The position numbers were made by a program, and so were the translations under genes. A stretch of 64,000 nucleotides of DNA from Branchinecta lynchi. Taxonomy: Eukaryota > Arthropoda > Branchiopoda > Anostraca > Branchinectidae. The stretch covers positions 19,300,030 through 19,364,029 of the forward strand of contig JAKZAP010000016.1 in the NCBI GenBank assembly GCA_023053575.1, read 5' to 3'. Of the stretch, positions 1 through 11,465 are shown in pieces (within the stretch, counting starts at the first letter, position 1; each line of letters begins with the position of its first letter). Under the pieces are notes generated by a model that saw only the letters and a list, made by a program, of their open reading frames with translations, had not been told where the DNA came from and ran no database searches.

Positions 1-235
1 AACGTTAATCTGGCTATTTCTTTTTGGTATAATGACACTTTTGCGAAACGGAGTCTCGCATCCCAATCATCCCGTTGGTCGGTTAAGACACATTTTTTTT
101 AAGTCCAACCAATAGGAAGCACGAATCGTTTTGTACTGAAAGCTTGAAGCCTTCAAGCTCCCATTTCTGATGAGACTTTTCTACAAAGCTGTAATTATAC
201 AACTAAGAAAGAGCCACTGAACTTTTCCAATGTTC
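1..235. other. No recognisable feature
   Basis: A/T-rich sequence with no exon or repeat boundary that I can support. It lies just left of the first tandem-array block. Confidence 0.4.
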
Positions 236-1412
236 AAAAGTTTTTTTTTTCACTTTTCGGTAAAGATGTGCACTTTCAGGGTGCTAGGAATTAATTTTTA
301 AGCAAAACCGTTGTGGCGCAAACGATCATGGACCCTCGGGGGATCATGAAATGTAAAGTTTGTGAAAAGTAATTTTTCACTTTGCTGTTAAGGTGCGCAC
401 TTCTAGGGAGCTGGCAGTTCATTGTGTACCTCAAGGGATGGTCGGGTCTGGAAAGTGACAATTTGTGAACCAGGTCTTATCGAGACTCTAATGTTCCAGC
501 CAAGTTTCGTCCTTCTAGCACACCTGGAACTACCTAAACTCGCGATCACCGGAATTCTGGACCCCTCCAACCTCCCCCACATTGCACGAATCCGGTCCGT
601 TCTGGCTCGGGTGTACCTAGTTCTTCTGCTTGTTCTTCCCACCAAGTTTTTTCCCGATCAGTCCACTCTAAGCGTGGCACAAGATTTCTAGTAATCCGTC
701 CCCCCCCCACACACATTCATGGGATCCGTTCCGTACTTAAATGGGACATCCGAGAAACAAGGTCTATCCAAATATGAAGGTTCATTAAGATACGATCACC
801 CGTTCTAAAGTTAGAATACCTCAAGATTCCGGAATCCTCCTCCCTGCACTCCCCCACGATGTCCCCGGACTGACTATTTCCAAGTTAATTTGGTCAGGTC
901 TTTGATTCCTGCCAAGTGTCATCGTCCAAGCCCACCTAGGAGTACCTTAACTCCGGATCACCGGAATTCCGGAACCCCCTCCAACTTCCCCCAAAGTGCC
1001 CAAATCCAGTCCAGCTCTGTCTATGATGTACCAAGGGCATGTGCTTGTTCTTCCCACCAAGTTTAATCGTAATCGCTAAATTTCAAGCATGTCATAAGAT
1101 TTCCGGTCCCCCCCCCCACATTCATCGTATCCGAACCGGACTTAAAATGGAACGTCTGAGACACGAGATCGTTCTAAATATCAAGTTTCATTAAGATCCG
1201 ATCACCTGTTCCAAAGTTATGCATAGACATACGTCAATATTTCGGATTCCCCCTCACACCACTCCCCCCACGGTGGTCGGATCGTCGAAGTAACTATTTC
1301 CAAGTTAGTTTGGTTTGATCCCTGATATGCCTGCCAAGTTTCATCGTCCTAGCGCATCTGGAAGTACCCTAACTCGGGAACAGTGGACCGACCGACCGAA
1401 AAGTGATTGGTA
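236..1412 (+). repeat. Family-1 element, incomplete (about 420-bp tandem array)
   Basis: This block matches the interior of the complete copy at 1865-3283. The lead-in at 236-420 resembles 2100-2280. A unit of about 420 bp follows, visible by the recurring phrase GCCAAGTTTCATCGTCCTAG at about 499, 907 and 1330. Each unit carries C-rich tracts and GGATCCGGTCC-like words. The right part ends with the family signature TATGGCACTTG near 1412, but the terminal hairpin partner is missing, so this copy is truncated. Small ORFs here (for example 422-691) are repeat shadows. Confidence 0.65.
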
Positions 1413-1432
1413 TATGGCACTTGAATGAAAAC

Positions 1433-1654
1433 GCTGGGGCATGCTGACAGTGGTGACAATGGTTCTCACACGTAATTGTACCCCATATTCCGCGTAGCGG
1501 TATCAGTATACAGTACTTTGGGAACTAAAACAATTTGGTATTAATTTTTGACCCTTAAAATATTTTGCTTTTAAAGGTTCCTGGTACCCTTCTGGGGAAA
1601 AAGGGGTACACATACGTATGACTTCCATACTCACCCCTGCCAGCATACCCCAGC
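1433..1654. mobile_element. MITE-like element with terminal inverted repeats
   Basis: The ends are GCTGGGGCATGCTGACAG on the left and, read on the other strand, GCTGGGGTATGCTGGCAG on the right. This gives an imperfect inverted repeat of about 23 bp around 222 bp of non-coding DNA. No target-site duplication is clear. It lies between two family-1 blocks. Confidence 0.6.
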
Positions 1655-1864
1655 ATTTCACCGTGGGTATAAAAAAGGGCTTAGTTTACTAGACAGGTGC
1701 AGAGTCCTTTTTTTTCACCTTACACAGTTAAACTCGACCTTCTTTCACAACCTTCTCCTGTCACGCTGTCCCCTCCTCACGCTATTCACTTTCCAACAGC
1801 CGTCTTACTGTCCCAAATGGTCGCCTTACTGTTATCTTATAAACCCAAAGAAGTAGGAAAAAAA

Positions 1865-3283
1865 CAAGAGCTGTAAGCTCATATGGCACTTGCAAGCATA
1901 TGTAGTAAGAAATACCCCAGCAAGAAAAAATTAACGGGCTGAAAATTCAACCTATGGTTTCACTTTAAAGACAAAAATAGGAGACGGAAAGCAAAAGGAA
2001 ACAAGAAGGAAAACAAAAACCCGGAAAGCTGGGTCAGATGGAAGTATTCGGTTAAGATGCGCCAAACTTGCAAGGCTGGGTCAGAGATTGGAAGTGACGG
2101 TCAAAAGTTTTTTTTCACTTTTCGGTTAAGATGCGCACTTTAAGGGTGCTAAAAATTAATTTCTAAGCAAAACCCTTGAGGCAAAAAGGTTCATGCACTC
2201 ATGGCGATCTTGAAAAAGTAAAATTTGCTTAAAAGTATTTTTGTATTTTGCGGTTAAGATGAGTTCTTTAAGAAATGGTCGGATCGGAGAAGTGACGATG
2301 TCAAGGTTCTAATGCTCCAGCAAATTTTTATGGTCCTATCACATCTGGGAGTACATTAACTCCGGACACCCCCGTACAGCCCCCCCCCCCCCCTCGGTAC
2401 CCGAATCCGATCCAGTTCTGTCACTGATCCACCTAGGACTTGTGCCTGTAAGTCCCACAAAGTTTCATCCTGATCGCTCCACACTATGCGTATCACAAGA
2501 TTTCCGGTTCTCCCCTCCACCCCCCCCCCCAGTTCATTGGATTCGGTCCGCACTTGAAATGGGACATCTGAGACATGAGTTCTTTCAAGATATCAAGTTT
2601 CATTAAGATCCGATAACCCGTTCGAAAGTTATGCATGCCACTAATTTTCGGATTCCGCCGTCTCCCCCTCCCCCCACGACGGTCGGATCGGGCGAGTGAC
2701 TGTTTCCAAGTTAATCTGGTCGGGTCTCTGATATGCCTGCCAAGTTTTATCGTCCTAGCCCACCTGGAAGTACATCAACTACGGATCGCCGGAATTCCGG
2801 AACCCCCCTCCAACTCCCCCCACAGTGTCCGAATCCGGTCCAGTTCTGTCAGTTATTTATCTAGAGCTTGTGCTAGTTCTTCCTACCAAGTTTCATCCCG
2901 ATCGCTCCACTCCGAGAGTTTCACACGATTTCCGGCTCCCCCTCCGACTCCCCCTCAGATTCATCGGATCCGGTCCGGACTTGAGGTGAGGCATCTAAGG
3001 TCTTCCCAGGTATCAAGTTTCATTAAGATCCGATCACCCATTCGAAAGTTACGCATGTCCCTATTTTCTGGATTCCCCAACCTCCCCTCCCCCCACGATG
3101 GTCGGATCGGGCAAGTGACTATTTCCAAGTTAGTTTGGTCGGATCCCTAATATGTCTGCCAAGTTTCATCGTCCTAGCATATCTGGAAGTATCCCAACTC
3201 GCAAACACCGGACTAACCGAGCGACCGACAAACCGACGGAAAAGTGATCGGTATATGGCACTTGGCCGGAAGGCAAGTGCCAT
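1865..3283 (+). mobile_element. Family-1 hairpin-ended element, complete copy
   Basis: The left end reads CAAGAGCTGTAAGCTC, which holds a short stem-loop, followed by ATATGGCACTTG. The right end is a hairpin in which GGCACTTG pairs with CAAGTGCC, finishing in CAAGTGCCAT. Both outer flanks are runs of A. The interior has a unique lead-in followed by about 420-bp tandem units (markers near 2318, 2738 and 3157). No coding capacity is seen. The same two ends bound the inverted copy at 39433-41739, which supports these boundaries. A non-autonomous Helentron-like element is the best guess. The class is inferred. Confidence 0.6.
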
Positions 3284-3475
3284 AAAAACAGAAATACCTG
3301 TTAAAACGGCCTTTTTTTGTAAAAACGGTCCGTTTCTGTTTTTCCGAAAAAAACGGAAAAACAGAAACGGTTTTCCGTTTTTTTTTATCGCCGTTTCTGT
3401 TTCTGTTCCGTTTTTTATTTGCCGTTTTTACCAGAAACGGTGCCGACCCCTACTACGAATGACATCGTGAATTCT
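3284..3475. repeat. Low-complexity CGTTTCTGTTT-type tract
   Basis: Imperfect short repeats and palindromes of AACGG, TTTCTG and CCGTTT type follow directly after the family-1 element. The ORFs over it are compositional artefacts. Confidence 0.5.
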
Positions 3476-3484
3476 GGCTTTTTA

Positions 3485-3670
3485 GGCGTATTCTCGCCGT
3501 TCCCAGAGGACTCCACTTGAGGAGTATTCTCGCGAGTCCCCACGTCCCCGTATTCTCCCGATGGACATAAGTCCATCAGGAAAAACCGAAAAACCGCCAA
3601 AAAGTATCTGCTGAGTTTTCCGACATCATGACGATAAAGAATAAAGTCAGTAGATACTTTTTTGGCTCTT
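3485..3670. repeat. Interspersed repeat, 'ATTCTCGCCGTTCC' family, plus a stem-loop
   Basis: The motif GGCGTATTCTCGCCGTTCC with self-complementary GGACTCC/GGAGT words recurs near 6350-6400, 21236-21640 and 55880-56160. Next to it, AAAAAGTATCTGCTGA (about 3600) pairs with CAGTAGATACTTTTTT (about 3650), a stem around a loop of about 35 nt. Confidence 0.5.
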
Positions 3671-3811
3671 CTAAATAAGATTAATAACACTAAATAACAT
3701 TAAATAAGATTAAAAGTTTTAACGAAAGACGTTACAAACGTCTTTTCATACCGTACATGGTCACATTTTACGTGTTGGAGTTTTGGGATCACCATTTGAG
3801 GCCGCTCTTGC

Positions 3812-3940
3812 AGGTGCTGATATACGATTCTCTGCCCTCAGCCAAGAAATGCAATGGGCAGTTGGTGGTTCCCTGGTGCTTTCGCCCACCCTTCCTGTCA
3901 CTTTACCCGGGTTTATCTAGGTACTCATGCTTATAAATAA
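3812..3940 (-). mobile_element. tRNA-derived SINE, 3' part, reverse orientation
   Basis: Read on the minus strand, this matches the body of the SINE at 55537-55806: the phrases around AGGTACCC, ACCCTTCCTGTCAC and CCTCAGCCA are conserved in order. The head with the tRNA-like promoter is missing. The plus strand has a tempting open stretch beginning ADIRFS after a pyrimidine tract, but SINE homology explains it. Confidence 0.7.
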
Positions 3941-4764
3941 TTTGACCATTTCATGTTTGATTCACTTTTTCTATCTCAACCATTTTTTTAGTAAATATTA
4001 GAATATAGTAACGACACTTATGACGAAATATTTCTGTAATTGTTTTCAAGTTTATATATCCAATTAAACTGGATATATAAAAAATATCCAACAATATTTT
4101 TTGTTTGTAAAAGATATTTATGGATAAATAAACCGAATTGTAATTGTAATTGAATATGGGTAGACATCTTACAAGGTTACGACATTAAACCAAAGTTGGT
4201 GGTACCCCCACTACCTTTTGTAACCCATTAACTCAAAGTGAGACAACCTTGGGTATTTAGAAAATTTATAGTATAGCTTGAGCAGGGTTTACAAGACAAA
4301 ACTTGAATAGAATCCGGTCTTGGTGACAAGATTATGTTTACACGCAGAGGGAAAAAACTATTTCTTCAAGCCAGAAAATCTGACAAAATATTCACTAAAG
4401 CCAACACAAAAATGCTTTGATAGCCCTTGTGACATCAATAGTGATGACTGCTGCTCTGAAAAGCTAGCTAGAGTTTTTTTTTTGTATTTTCAGCAGCACC
4501 GCCGACGAGATTCCTTTCAAGTAGACTGGAATTCCTTTCATTTTGAAAGGAGTCCTCTTCCCGCTAGACGCTTTTTCTAGTCGTCTTAACTAACGGAATC
4601 CTTTCAAGTCGGTCAAAATTCCTTTCTACTCGACGGGATTTCTTGTCCATGTAAACAGGAGAGATTGGATCTTTTTTTGCTGTGTTCGGCACATGGAGCT
4701 ACCGAAGCCAGCGTTGGGGCACGACTGATTGAGTTTCAGCAAGATGTTCAGTATCGCTAGTGGT
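3941..4764. other. Unassigned A/T-rich DNA
   Basis: It holds short local palindromes (for example around 4060-4090) and a GAATTCCTTTCA-rich patch at 4500-4640. I see no conserved coding signal in the 86-codon ORF at 4320-4580 and no known repeat end. Confidence 0.35.
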
Positions 4765-5103
4765 CAGAGCAAAATAACACTAAGTAGTAGCGCCAAGACC
4801 TATACTTTCCATGGGCCATACAAACGGGCCATACCAACAGCGCCGCCCGCTACGCTTGTGGCATTTAAACCGAGACAAACTTGCGTGTTCAGAAATTTCT
4901 AGTAAAGCTAAGATGCGATCTGCACCCATGGAGGAAACAGTGAAGGTTTCATCCTTTTGTTGCTCTGTTCAGAGCCAGCGCTGGTGCACGACTGATTGAG
5001 TTTAGACGTTCACTATCACTAGTGGTGCTAGTGTCGCTGCTATTCCAGTGTGTGTCCCTTTTTCAAGTCTTGGCGCTACTACCTAGTGTTATATTCCTCT
5101 GCT
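4765..5103. mobile_element. MITE, 'AGAGCAAAATAACACTA' family, copy 1
   Basis: The left end reads CAGAGCAAAATAACACTAAG then TAGTAGCGCCAAGAC. The right end is the inverse, GTCTTGGCGCTACTACCTAG then TGTTAT and CTCTG. That is about 35 bp of imperfect terminal inverted repeat around 339 bp. Two further copies lie at 5741-6019 and 19239-19598. A partial right-half duplicate follows at 5104-5175. Confidence 0.75.
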
Positions 5104-5740
5104 GCTGCTGCTAGTGTCGCTGCTATTCGACTGCGTGTCACTTACTTGGCTTTACTCTAGTGTTATGCTCTGGATTGCACCCTACCTAACGAAAACGGAT
5201 CTCAATCAACTTGGCAACACTGACCAATCAGGAACCCAGGCTTTGAGTCGACAGTGCAAAAAAAGGACCAATAACATCTGAGGCTTTTCTTGGCACTACA
5301 TACTCCCGCGACTAGTATCTGTTTGAAACATGGCCGTTTCTGTTTCCTGGCTGACAATTATTTTCTAAAACTTCCTCTTCTTTTTTTGTGTCGGTAATCA
5401 TACAAAAATTAAACTGACTAAGTAAAAACATGTCCGTTTCATGAAAACCTGTCCGTCACTTGCTTCCAGATTTGTATACTTTGGTTGGGAAATATCCTGG
5501 AACGTCAACAAATAGCGTGTTATCTCATATCTGTTCAGAATGATTGTTTATCATCCTTTTGACGTCATTTGCTTCCAGATTCTTATACTTTGGTTAGGAA
5601 ATGTTCTGGAACGTCGACAAATAGTGAGTCATCTATTGAGTGAATGATTATTTAGTGTTTGTCAGTTGGATGCGACTGTACGCATTATGGCTTACTCATT
5701 TTCAACTATTTGTTGTTGGGGTATATTTGATAGGTGGTAG
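5104..5740. repeat. MITE fragment and a local tandem duplication of about 105 bp
   Basis: 5104-5175 repeats the right half of the preceding MITE. At about 5455-5640 a unit containing TTGCTTCCAGAT, ATACTTTGGTT and CTGGAACGTC occurs twice with about 88% agreement by eye. The rest is unassigned. Confidence 0.5.
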
Positions 5741-6019
5741 CAGAGCAAAATAAAAATAGGGAGTAGTGCCAAGACCTATGCTTTCCATGCTTTGCAAACG
5801 GGCCATACTCGTAGCGCTACCAACGCTAACGGCATTTAAGGTGAGACAAACTCACGACTTTAGAAATTTCTAGTAAAGCAAAGGTGCCAGCATTGTTGAA
5901 TGACTCAATGAGTGTCAGTGGGGATGTTCTCTGTCGCTAGTGGTGCTAGTATCGCTGCTATTCGAGTGTGTGTCAATTTTGTCAAGTCTTGGCGTTACTT
6001 CCTAGTTTTATTTTGCTCC
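5741..6019. mobile_element. MITE, 'AGAGCAAAATAACACTA' family, copy 2
   Basis: The inverted ends are the same as in the copies at 4765 and 19239 (CAGAGCAAAATAAAAATAGG at left, CTAGTTTTATTTTGCTC at right). It is about 60 bp shorter than copy 1, from loss of internal sequence. Confidence 0.7.
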
Positions 6020-6507
6020 GGATGGTAGCTAGATTAATTTTAGCTTAATATGGCACGAAGTAGCTGTTTTAGCGGAAGGATTCTGCTTTATATGTTATTT
6101 ATAATTTTAAGCTTCAGATATACCCGCCCTTCACCACTGTATCATTTATACACCACGATTTTGTAGTGCTTTTTCGGCCGAGTCGAGTTTATCGGTCACG
6201 GAGAGCTATCTTCTTTGGAAGCTTCAAGGTCCTTCGAGAACTGTTTCAAAAATAAGCGCATGAGAAGCTTCAAATTTTGTTTTTTCGTTATGAAATGAAG
6301 GGGAGTCCTTTCTGATGATGGTGATGATAATCGGATCATTTCCAGTCCGTGGGGACTCGCGAGAATACGGGGACTGCATACGGGGAATACGGGGATGCAC
6401 TTATGATGCAGAAGATTTTGAAACACAACAGATACCATACAAAGTGTTATCTGTTACGCATCGTCTGTTGAAACCGCGCATCCTTGTGTTATCTGTTATG
6501 AAACTTC
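6020..6507. other. Unassigned DNA with a short 'CGCGAGAATACGG' repeat patch
   Basis: Around 6350-6400 are words shared with the ATTCTCGCCGTTCC repeat family. A short duplicated phrase TGTTATCTGTTA occurs at 6445-6500. No exon is recognised. Confidence 0.3.
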
Positions 6508-6788
6508 TGACAGTGTTGTAACTATAGTTACTATTTTCGTTCCAACCTCGTGAAAAGTTACTATGCTGACCGTTCAGACCTTCTCGAAATAGTAACTAAT
6601 AGTAACTATCTGCTTAGTGAGCGTGGTAAGCCTGGTAACTACGCATCTCTGTAAAGTAATTGGTTATAGATCGCCCGTGGCATGATATTCTGCTGGAAAA
6701 TAGAAAAATCGCTCTATCCTTGACGGCAAAAAGCCAGAATTCGTGACGCCATGCGTAGTAACTACGGTAAGTACGGTGGAACACGCTC
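6508..6788 (-). mobile_element. MITE, 'GAGCGTGTTCCA' family, copy a
   Basis: Its right end, GTGGAACACGCTC, is the inverse of the family's left end. The interior (AGTTACTATT, CGTCACGAATTC-like words, GCGTAGTAACTACG) matches the copies at 22517, 32814 and 54222. The left end has decayed. It finishes 20 bp before the MED16 exon at 6809, so the branch-point region of that intron lies in or next to the element. Confidence 0.75.
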
Positions 6789-6808
6789 TTACACTCGACT
6801 TCTTCTAG

Positions 6809-6967
6809 CTGGTGAAATTCTTGTTTGCGTCTCGTCCGTCGAGGCCAACCAACCAATCAGATGTTTCAAGTTCACCGTTCAGCAGATGAAGAATTCCGAT
6901 GAGAGTGAGATGAAAAGCACGTGTGAAAATTTTGGAAGCTTTCGGGTGATGCCGGACGGCAGGGAAG
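6809..6967 (+). CDS. MED16: MED16 exon A (internal): WD40-like region
   Basis: MED16 is a tail subunit of the Mediator complex, which links DNA-bound activators to RNA polymerase II in the nucleus. This exon follows TTCTTCTAG and ends at a GTAGGC donor. It begins with 2 nt of a split codon and ends with 1 nt. The peptide (GEILVCVSSVEANQPIRCFKFTV and onward, about 52 residues) aligns with human MED16 around GNIVVATADG...PVQFYKV, a beta-propeller blade. The phase at its end (1) fits the next exon, which starts with 2 nt. Homology of this exon alone is modest. Its place and phase within the series make it convincing. Confidence 0.8.
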
Positions 6968-7550
6968 GTAGGCTACCTTTTACTTACTTTATTTTTTTAA
7001 TTGGTTTCGATTTGTCGCGAAAATTTGCTATGTTTGGGGCATGTTATTTTAGGCAAATTTAGAAAATTTGCTAAATTTTCTAATATTTTTTCCAGAACGT
7101 CCGTTTTTGGGGCCTATTATTTGGGATTTGCTTAGTATTTTTTCTAATATTTGTTTCCTGGACCACCCTATTTGGATCTGTTATTTCAGGACCTGCTTAG
7201 CATTGTTTATAAGATTTTTCTCCAAAATCGTTATTTTTGGGGCGTGTACTGTTCTCCGCGTTGGCTTATTTATTTATTTATCATCCGCATTTCAAAAAGA
7301 AAAAGGACGGAGTACGAAAACGAAAAGAAGGCCGCCTCCAGCGGTCTCTGTTTTGGATGCGACAAACTACATATTGAGATACCGATCGAGTTTCTGCCGC
7401 GAAATTTGAAACTGACGCAAAATATTCCGGAGCCCCCTTTCACTGAAAACCGTCATTTTTTAGAACGAGGGCCAGTGACACAGAGGACAACCCCCAAACC
7501 CCATCCTCTGCTTCAAGCGGTGTCCGTTTGTGGTACTTATCCGAGAGTGA
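6968..7550 (+). other. Intron start and probable 5' part of the LINE
   Basis: The first about 300 bp hold degenerate repeats of a phrase like GTTTTTGGGGC...TATTTGGGAT (7020-7250). From about 7289 an open frame with a CxxC pair (CFGCDKLH) runs to 7621 in a different frame from the main LINE ORF. It may be a remnant of a LINE first ORF or of the 5' end of the element. I cannot place the LINE's true 5' boundary. Confidence 0.35.
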
Positions 7551-10500
7551 AAAGCATACTCGACCCCATACCCCCTCCCCCTTCCACTCATCATTTCTCC
7601 CATCTGTCACTCGTGCAGTGATATCACAAGCCTCGTTTCCCCTGGCTCCCTCAAGCCCCCTCAGTCAAAACCATCGTCGGGTGTCAAAGCAAATAAACTT
7701 CCCTTTCCCACCTCCTCCTTTCCCTTATCTGGGTACCGCAGTGTAACAGATAATTCTACTACTGGCGATGACGCAGTTTCGCTTGTATCATCAATTCCAG
7801 TAAAAAATAGATTTGAGCCCCTCACTTACAGTGATATCATGATTCCTACGGTTGGGAGCCGGAATTCGTTGGCACCTCCTCCTGTTTGCCCGATTGTTTT
7901 GGAAAACAGCTACTCATCCATCACTCGTACTCAGCTTCCTGGAAAATCTAAATCCCATCCGCGTCCTCCTACTTCCGCGTCAAATCGTTCGCCAGATGAA
8001 AAGGGTTGTCCTGGGAGTCCCACCGGGGAGCATACAAATAATAATCAACGGTATCACTTCCCTCGCCTCTTATTAAGTAATGGAGAAAGCCTTAACTTTG
8101 ATAAACTTATTGAACTTGAACTTACTGCAAAAAATTTAGCCTCAGATTTAATTTGCATTACTGAGGTTCAATCCCAGAACACCGAAACTTTGAAGATGGC
8201 TGATTTCCATGAGTTTGTTAAACTTCGACCACATGACCATAAGCTTGGTAAAAAGGGTGGAGGAGTTTTGATTTTTTGCCGTAATAATTTGTCACCTAGC
8301 GAAGTAAAAGTTCCCGGAATTAACGAATATGATGAAATGATTTGGATAAAAGTTAAACCAAAAATTTTACCTCGCCCCTTCAGTAACATTATTGTGGGAT
8401 GCTTTTATTATTCACCGGGCCAAAAATCAGAGCAGCGAAAAGATTTCTTGGACAAACTTCATGCATCTCTTGATTACCTCCAGTCAAAACATCCTAACGC
8501 TGGGATCCTGCTTGCTGGGGACGGGAATGAGCTAAACCTCAGTAACCTTTGTCGGGGAGCAAATTTAAAACAAATCGTTAATATTCCAACGACAAAAGGT
8601 GGCACTTCACTCGACATAATATGCACAAACATGCATGAATTTTATCAAAAACCCAATTCCCTCCCCCCGCTTGGCGGAAGCTACCATTTCACGTTATCAC
8701 TAAGCCCAATACAAGGCCTGATTCCAAAGTACAAGTTTGATGAATTTAAATACCGTCCAATTACCGATGGTGGCCTGCTTAAGTTTGGGGCATGGCTGTC
8801 AGAGGAGCAATGGGATGATGTCCTTGCTGCTGATGATTCTAATAAGAAGGCCGAAATTTTTCAAGAAAAGCTTCTTAATAATTATGGCCTTCACTTCCCA
8901 GAAGTCAAAAAGAAAAGATGTTCTAATGATAAGCCGTACGTGAACGATGCACTGAAAAATTTAATCCGCCAAAAACTAAGGCTATTCCGTCAAGGAAAAA
9001 TTGAAGAAGCTAACCTATTAAGAAAATGTATAAAAAAGCAGATCCGAAAAGCTTCATCCGAGTACTACCGTAACAAAGTAAGCGAACTCTTCAAATCCCG
9101 ACCAAAGCAGTGGTACAACACAGTCAGGAAAATTAGCGGTAAAACGGTCAAAATTGTTGATTTCAACCTTGATGAACCGCCAGAAACCACAGCTAATTCG
9201 CTAAATAAACCCCTTTCGGCTATTGTGCAAACTCTTCCTCCTCTCCCAAGTAATACCTCTTTTCCCCCATTACCAGATCACATTATCCCAGCAATACTAC
9301 CTGTGGATGTTGAAGCAAAAATCCGTAAACTAAAGAGAACTTCAATATGCCCCCTTGATATTCCGATTGATTTGGTCCAAGCATTTCCGGATAAACTATC
9401 AAAACCTTTGTCAGATATTTTCAACACGATAACCAAAAGCGGTTTATTCCCTGATTGCTGGAAAAAAGGGTACGTTACTCCCATACAGAAGAAAGGGGCT
9501 AAACTGGATTTTAGTGGAGTCCGTCCTATTACTCTTACACCGATATTTTCCAAAATGTATGAGAGTTTTGTAGCAGATTGGCACAAAGAAACGATCCATG
9601 ATTTAATAGATGAAAACCAGTTCGGAAACATGAAAGGTTTATCGACGACACATTATCTGGTTAGCCTTCTCGACACTGTATATAAACTACTTGATGAGCC
9701 TGATACATGTCTGAATCTTATTTTAGTTGACCTCCAAAAAGCGTTTGATCTTGTTAGTCACAATATTTTAATTGAAAAATTATTAAATGAATTTAAAGTA
9801 CCACCTTTTCTAGTTAATATCATTGCATCTTTTCTGTCAAATAGAAGTCAAGTTGTAAGGTATAAAAACATTTATTCAGATGCACTTCCTATTTCTTGCG
9901 GTGTTCCACAGGGAACGCTCTTAGGTCCTCTGTTATTTTTGGTAATGATTAACAATCTTGCTAACGAATCAGCCGATCGCTGGAAGTTTGTGGACGACAT
10001 GACATTACTTGAAAGGTGCAGAAGGAACATAAAGAGTATCGCAATGGAAATACTTGACGATATCGCTGCCGAAGCAGCCGAGTCGAAAATGAAAGTTAAT
10101 TCACAGAAATCGAATATCATGACCATAAGTTTTCTTAAATCAAAGCCATCGTTCACTACTCCAGTACCAAATGAAATATTTACAACAAAGACCAAACTTT
10201 TGGGGATCACACTGACGAATGATCTGAAGTGGGAGGCTCACATTTGTTCCATTACTAAACAAGCCAGTGCGTCTCTGTCTCTCCTAAAACTGTTTTCCAA
10301 ATTTTCTTGCCCTAAATCACATGTTCTCCGCCTTTACGTTACTTTCATCCGTCCGCTACTTGAGTATGCTTGTCCGGTAGGCCTGACAGTAGATCAGTCT
10401 GATAGGCTTGAAACTATTCAGAAGAGAGCTTTGAGAATCATCTACCGCCAGGGCAAAGTGCCTTATATCCTCCTCCTCAAAGAATTCCGCCTCCCCACTT

Positions 10501-10718
10501 TAGCAGCCCGACGTCTTACTCTTTGTACTGGTTTCGGGAACAGTCTGCGTTCCCACTCATGTTTTGAGCACCTGTTTCCTACCCCATATTGCCCGCCAAA
10601 ACCTCGACTACCTCGAGCTGTAGCACAAAAAGTTCCGGTTCTTAACCCTGTTTGTACAAGAACCGATCGCTACAGAAAGAGCTTTGTACCATCTTTTGTT
10701 GAAGTTTTGAACAATTGA
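7551..10718 (+). mobile_element. LINE (non-LTR retrotransposon) ORF2: endonuclease + reverse transcriptase
   Basis: The ORF from ATG 7839 is 959 codons, and the frame stays open upstream to about 7551 after a stop at 7548. In order: an N-terminal low-complexity region; an exonuclease-endonuclease-phosphatase domain (ITEVQ near residue 108, LLAGDGNELN near 225, GGSYHF near 280); a linker rich in Lys/Arg; and reverse transcriptase with motif A DLQKAFD (about 631), motif B CGVPQGTLLGPLLF (about 686) and motif C FVDD (about 717). The RT looks intact. In the endonuclease, the family's GDFN reads GDGN and the SDH motif reads SYH, losing the catalytic Asp, so nicking activity is doubtful. It lies in a MED16 intron in the sense direction. 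A jockey/CR1/L2-type clade is likely but not resolved. Confidence 0.9.
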
Positions 10719-10908
10719 TCAACTATTTCCCTTTAATGTTTTAATTGTCTAGGGTTTTTATTCTGTTTGATCATTTTTTGACTATTGCTTTATTATGTAC
10801 AACCGCCTTATTAAATGTTTTGTAATTATGATGTACCTGACGAAAACGACAAGTTCGGCAATCCAATGCTGTGAAAGTCTCGTTTTACAATAAAGTATCA
10901 GTATCAGT
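10719..10908 (+). mobile_element. LINE 3' UTR and (GTATCA)n tail
   Basis: After the stop comes about 150 bp of A/T-rich UTR, then AATAAAGTATCAGTATCAG. The GTATCA tail is a microsatellite of the kind many non-LTR elements carry instead of poly(A). The last coding part and this UTR recur almost identically at 49841-50211. Confidence 0.8.
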
Positions 10909-11286
10909 ATCAGCAAAACCAAAGAAAAACATAACACTTTCATAGGAAGAAAAAATCAACAAATACAACTGAAAAACTCTGATTGACAACTGAACACGAT
11001 TACATACATGCACACTTAGACTCTGAGAATTTTGCCCCAGGGATGGGACTGTACTTGTTAATCAGGTTATAGCAAGCTCAGGGTCTCTTTGTGTTATCTA
11101 ATTAACTTTGGTATTCATTTGTCCAAGGGGGGAGACGAAGTAAGTATTTAGAGAATCTGAAGAAGGTGGAACGGAGTTTATTTTTTTTCACTAGCTGAGA
11201 ATATTTGTCAGAAGAAATTGGGAAATTGCAACGGAGTTATACAGGCTTGGTTTTCCCTTCCCTTATATGCTCGTTTTCCCTTGCAG
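10909..11286. other. Rest of MED16 intron
   Basis: Nothing recognised except the acceptor TTTTCCCTTGCAG just before 11287. Confidence 0.4.
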
Positions 11287-11465
11287 TTGAGGTCCAGGCC
11301 CTGCAGTTCACACATCGGGACGACCCACAGTCCATACTGGTACTATCGCGATTAGAGAATGAGACGTTGGTCCAGCTGTTTGAACTGAGGGAAAAGGGCA
11401 ACCCAGTCAACTCCTTCTTCCTGAAGAATTCGGCGAGCCATGTCGGGTCAGTTTTTCGGACCAGT
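11287..11465 (+). CDS. MED16: MED16 exon B: WD40-like region
   Basis: The acceptor is CCCTTGCAG and the donor is GTAAGT. The exon completes a codon with 2 nt, then encodes 59 codons and ends in phase 0. The peptide contains SILVLSRLENETLVQLFELR followed by KGNPVNSFF. Human MED16 has a matching blade with ITHLKFLARD, a Val/Glu-Cys-Trp-Ser-Leu-Arg strand, and EGLPVNNIF. The paired motif (charged strand followed by NPVN) is the strongest clue in this half of the protein. Confidence 0.9.

Noticed and set aside
422..691. Small ORFs in the first 3.5 kb (422-691, 2635-3150, 3135-3470).
   Set aside because: They run through the about 420-bp tandem units, with different frames in each unit and no protein motif.
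3815..3935. Candidate upstream MED16 exon: open frame with ADIRFS after a pyrimidine tract and CAG, similar to ADIAFT of human MED16.
   Set aside because: The same sequence is the inverted body of the SINE at 55537-55806, so the resemblance is chance.
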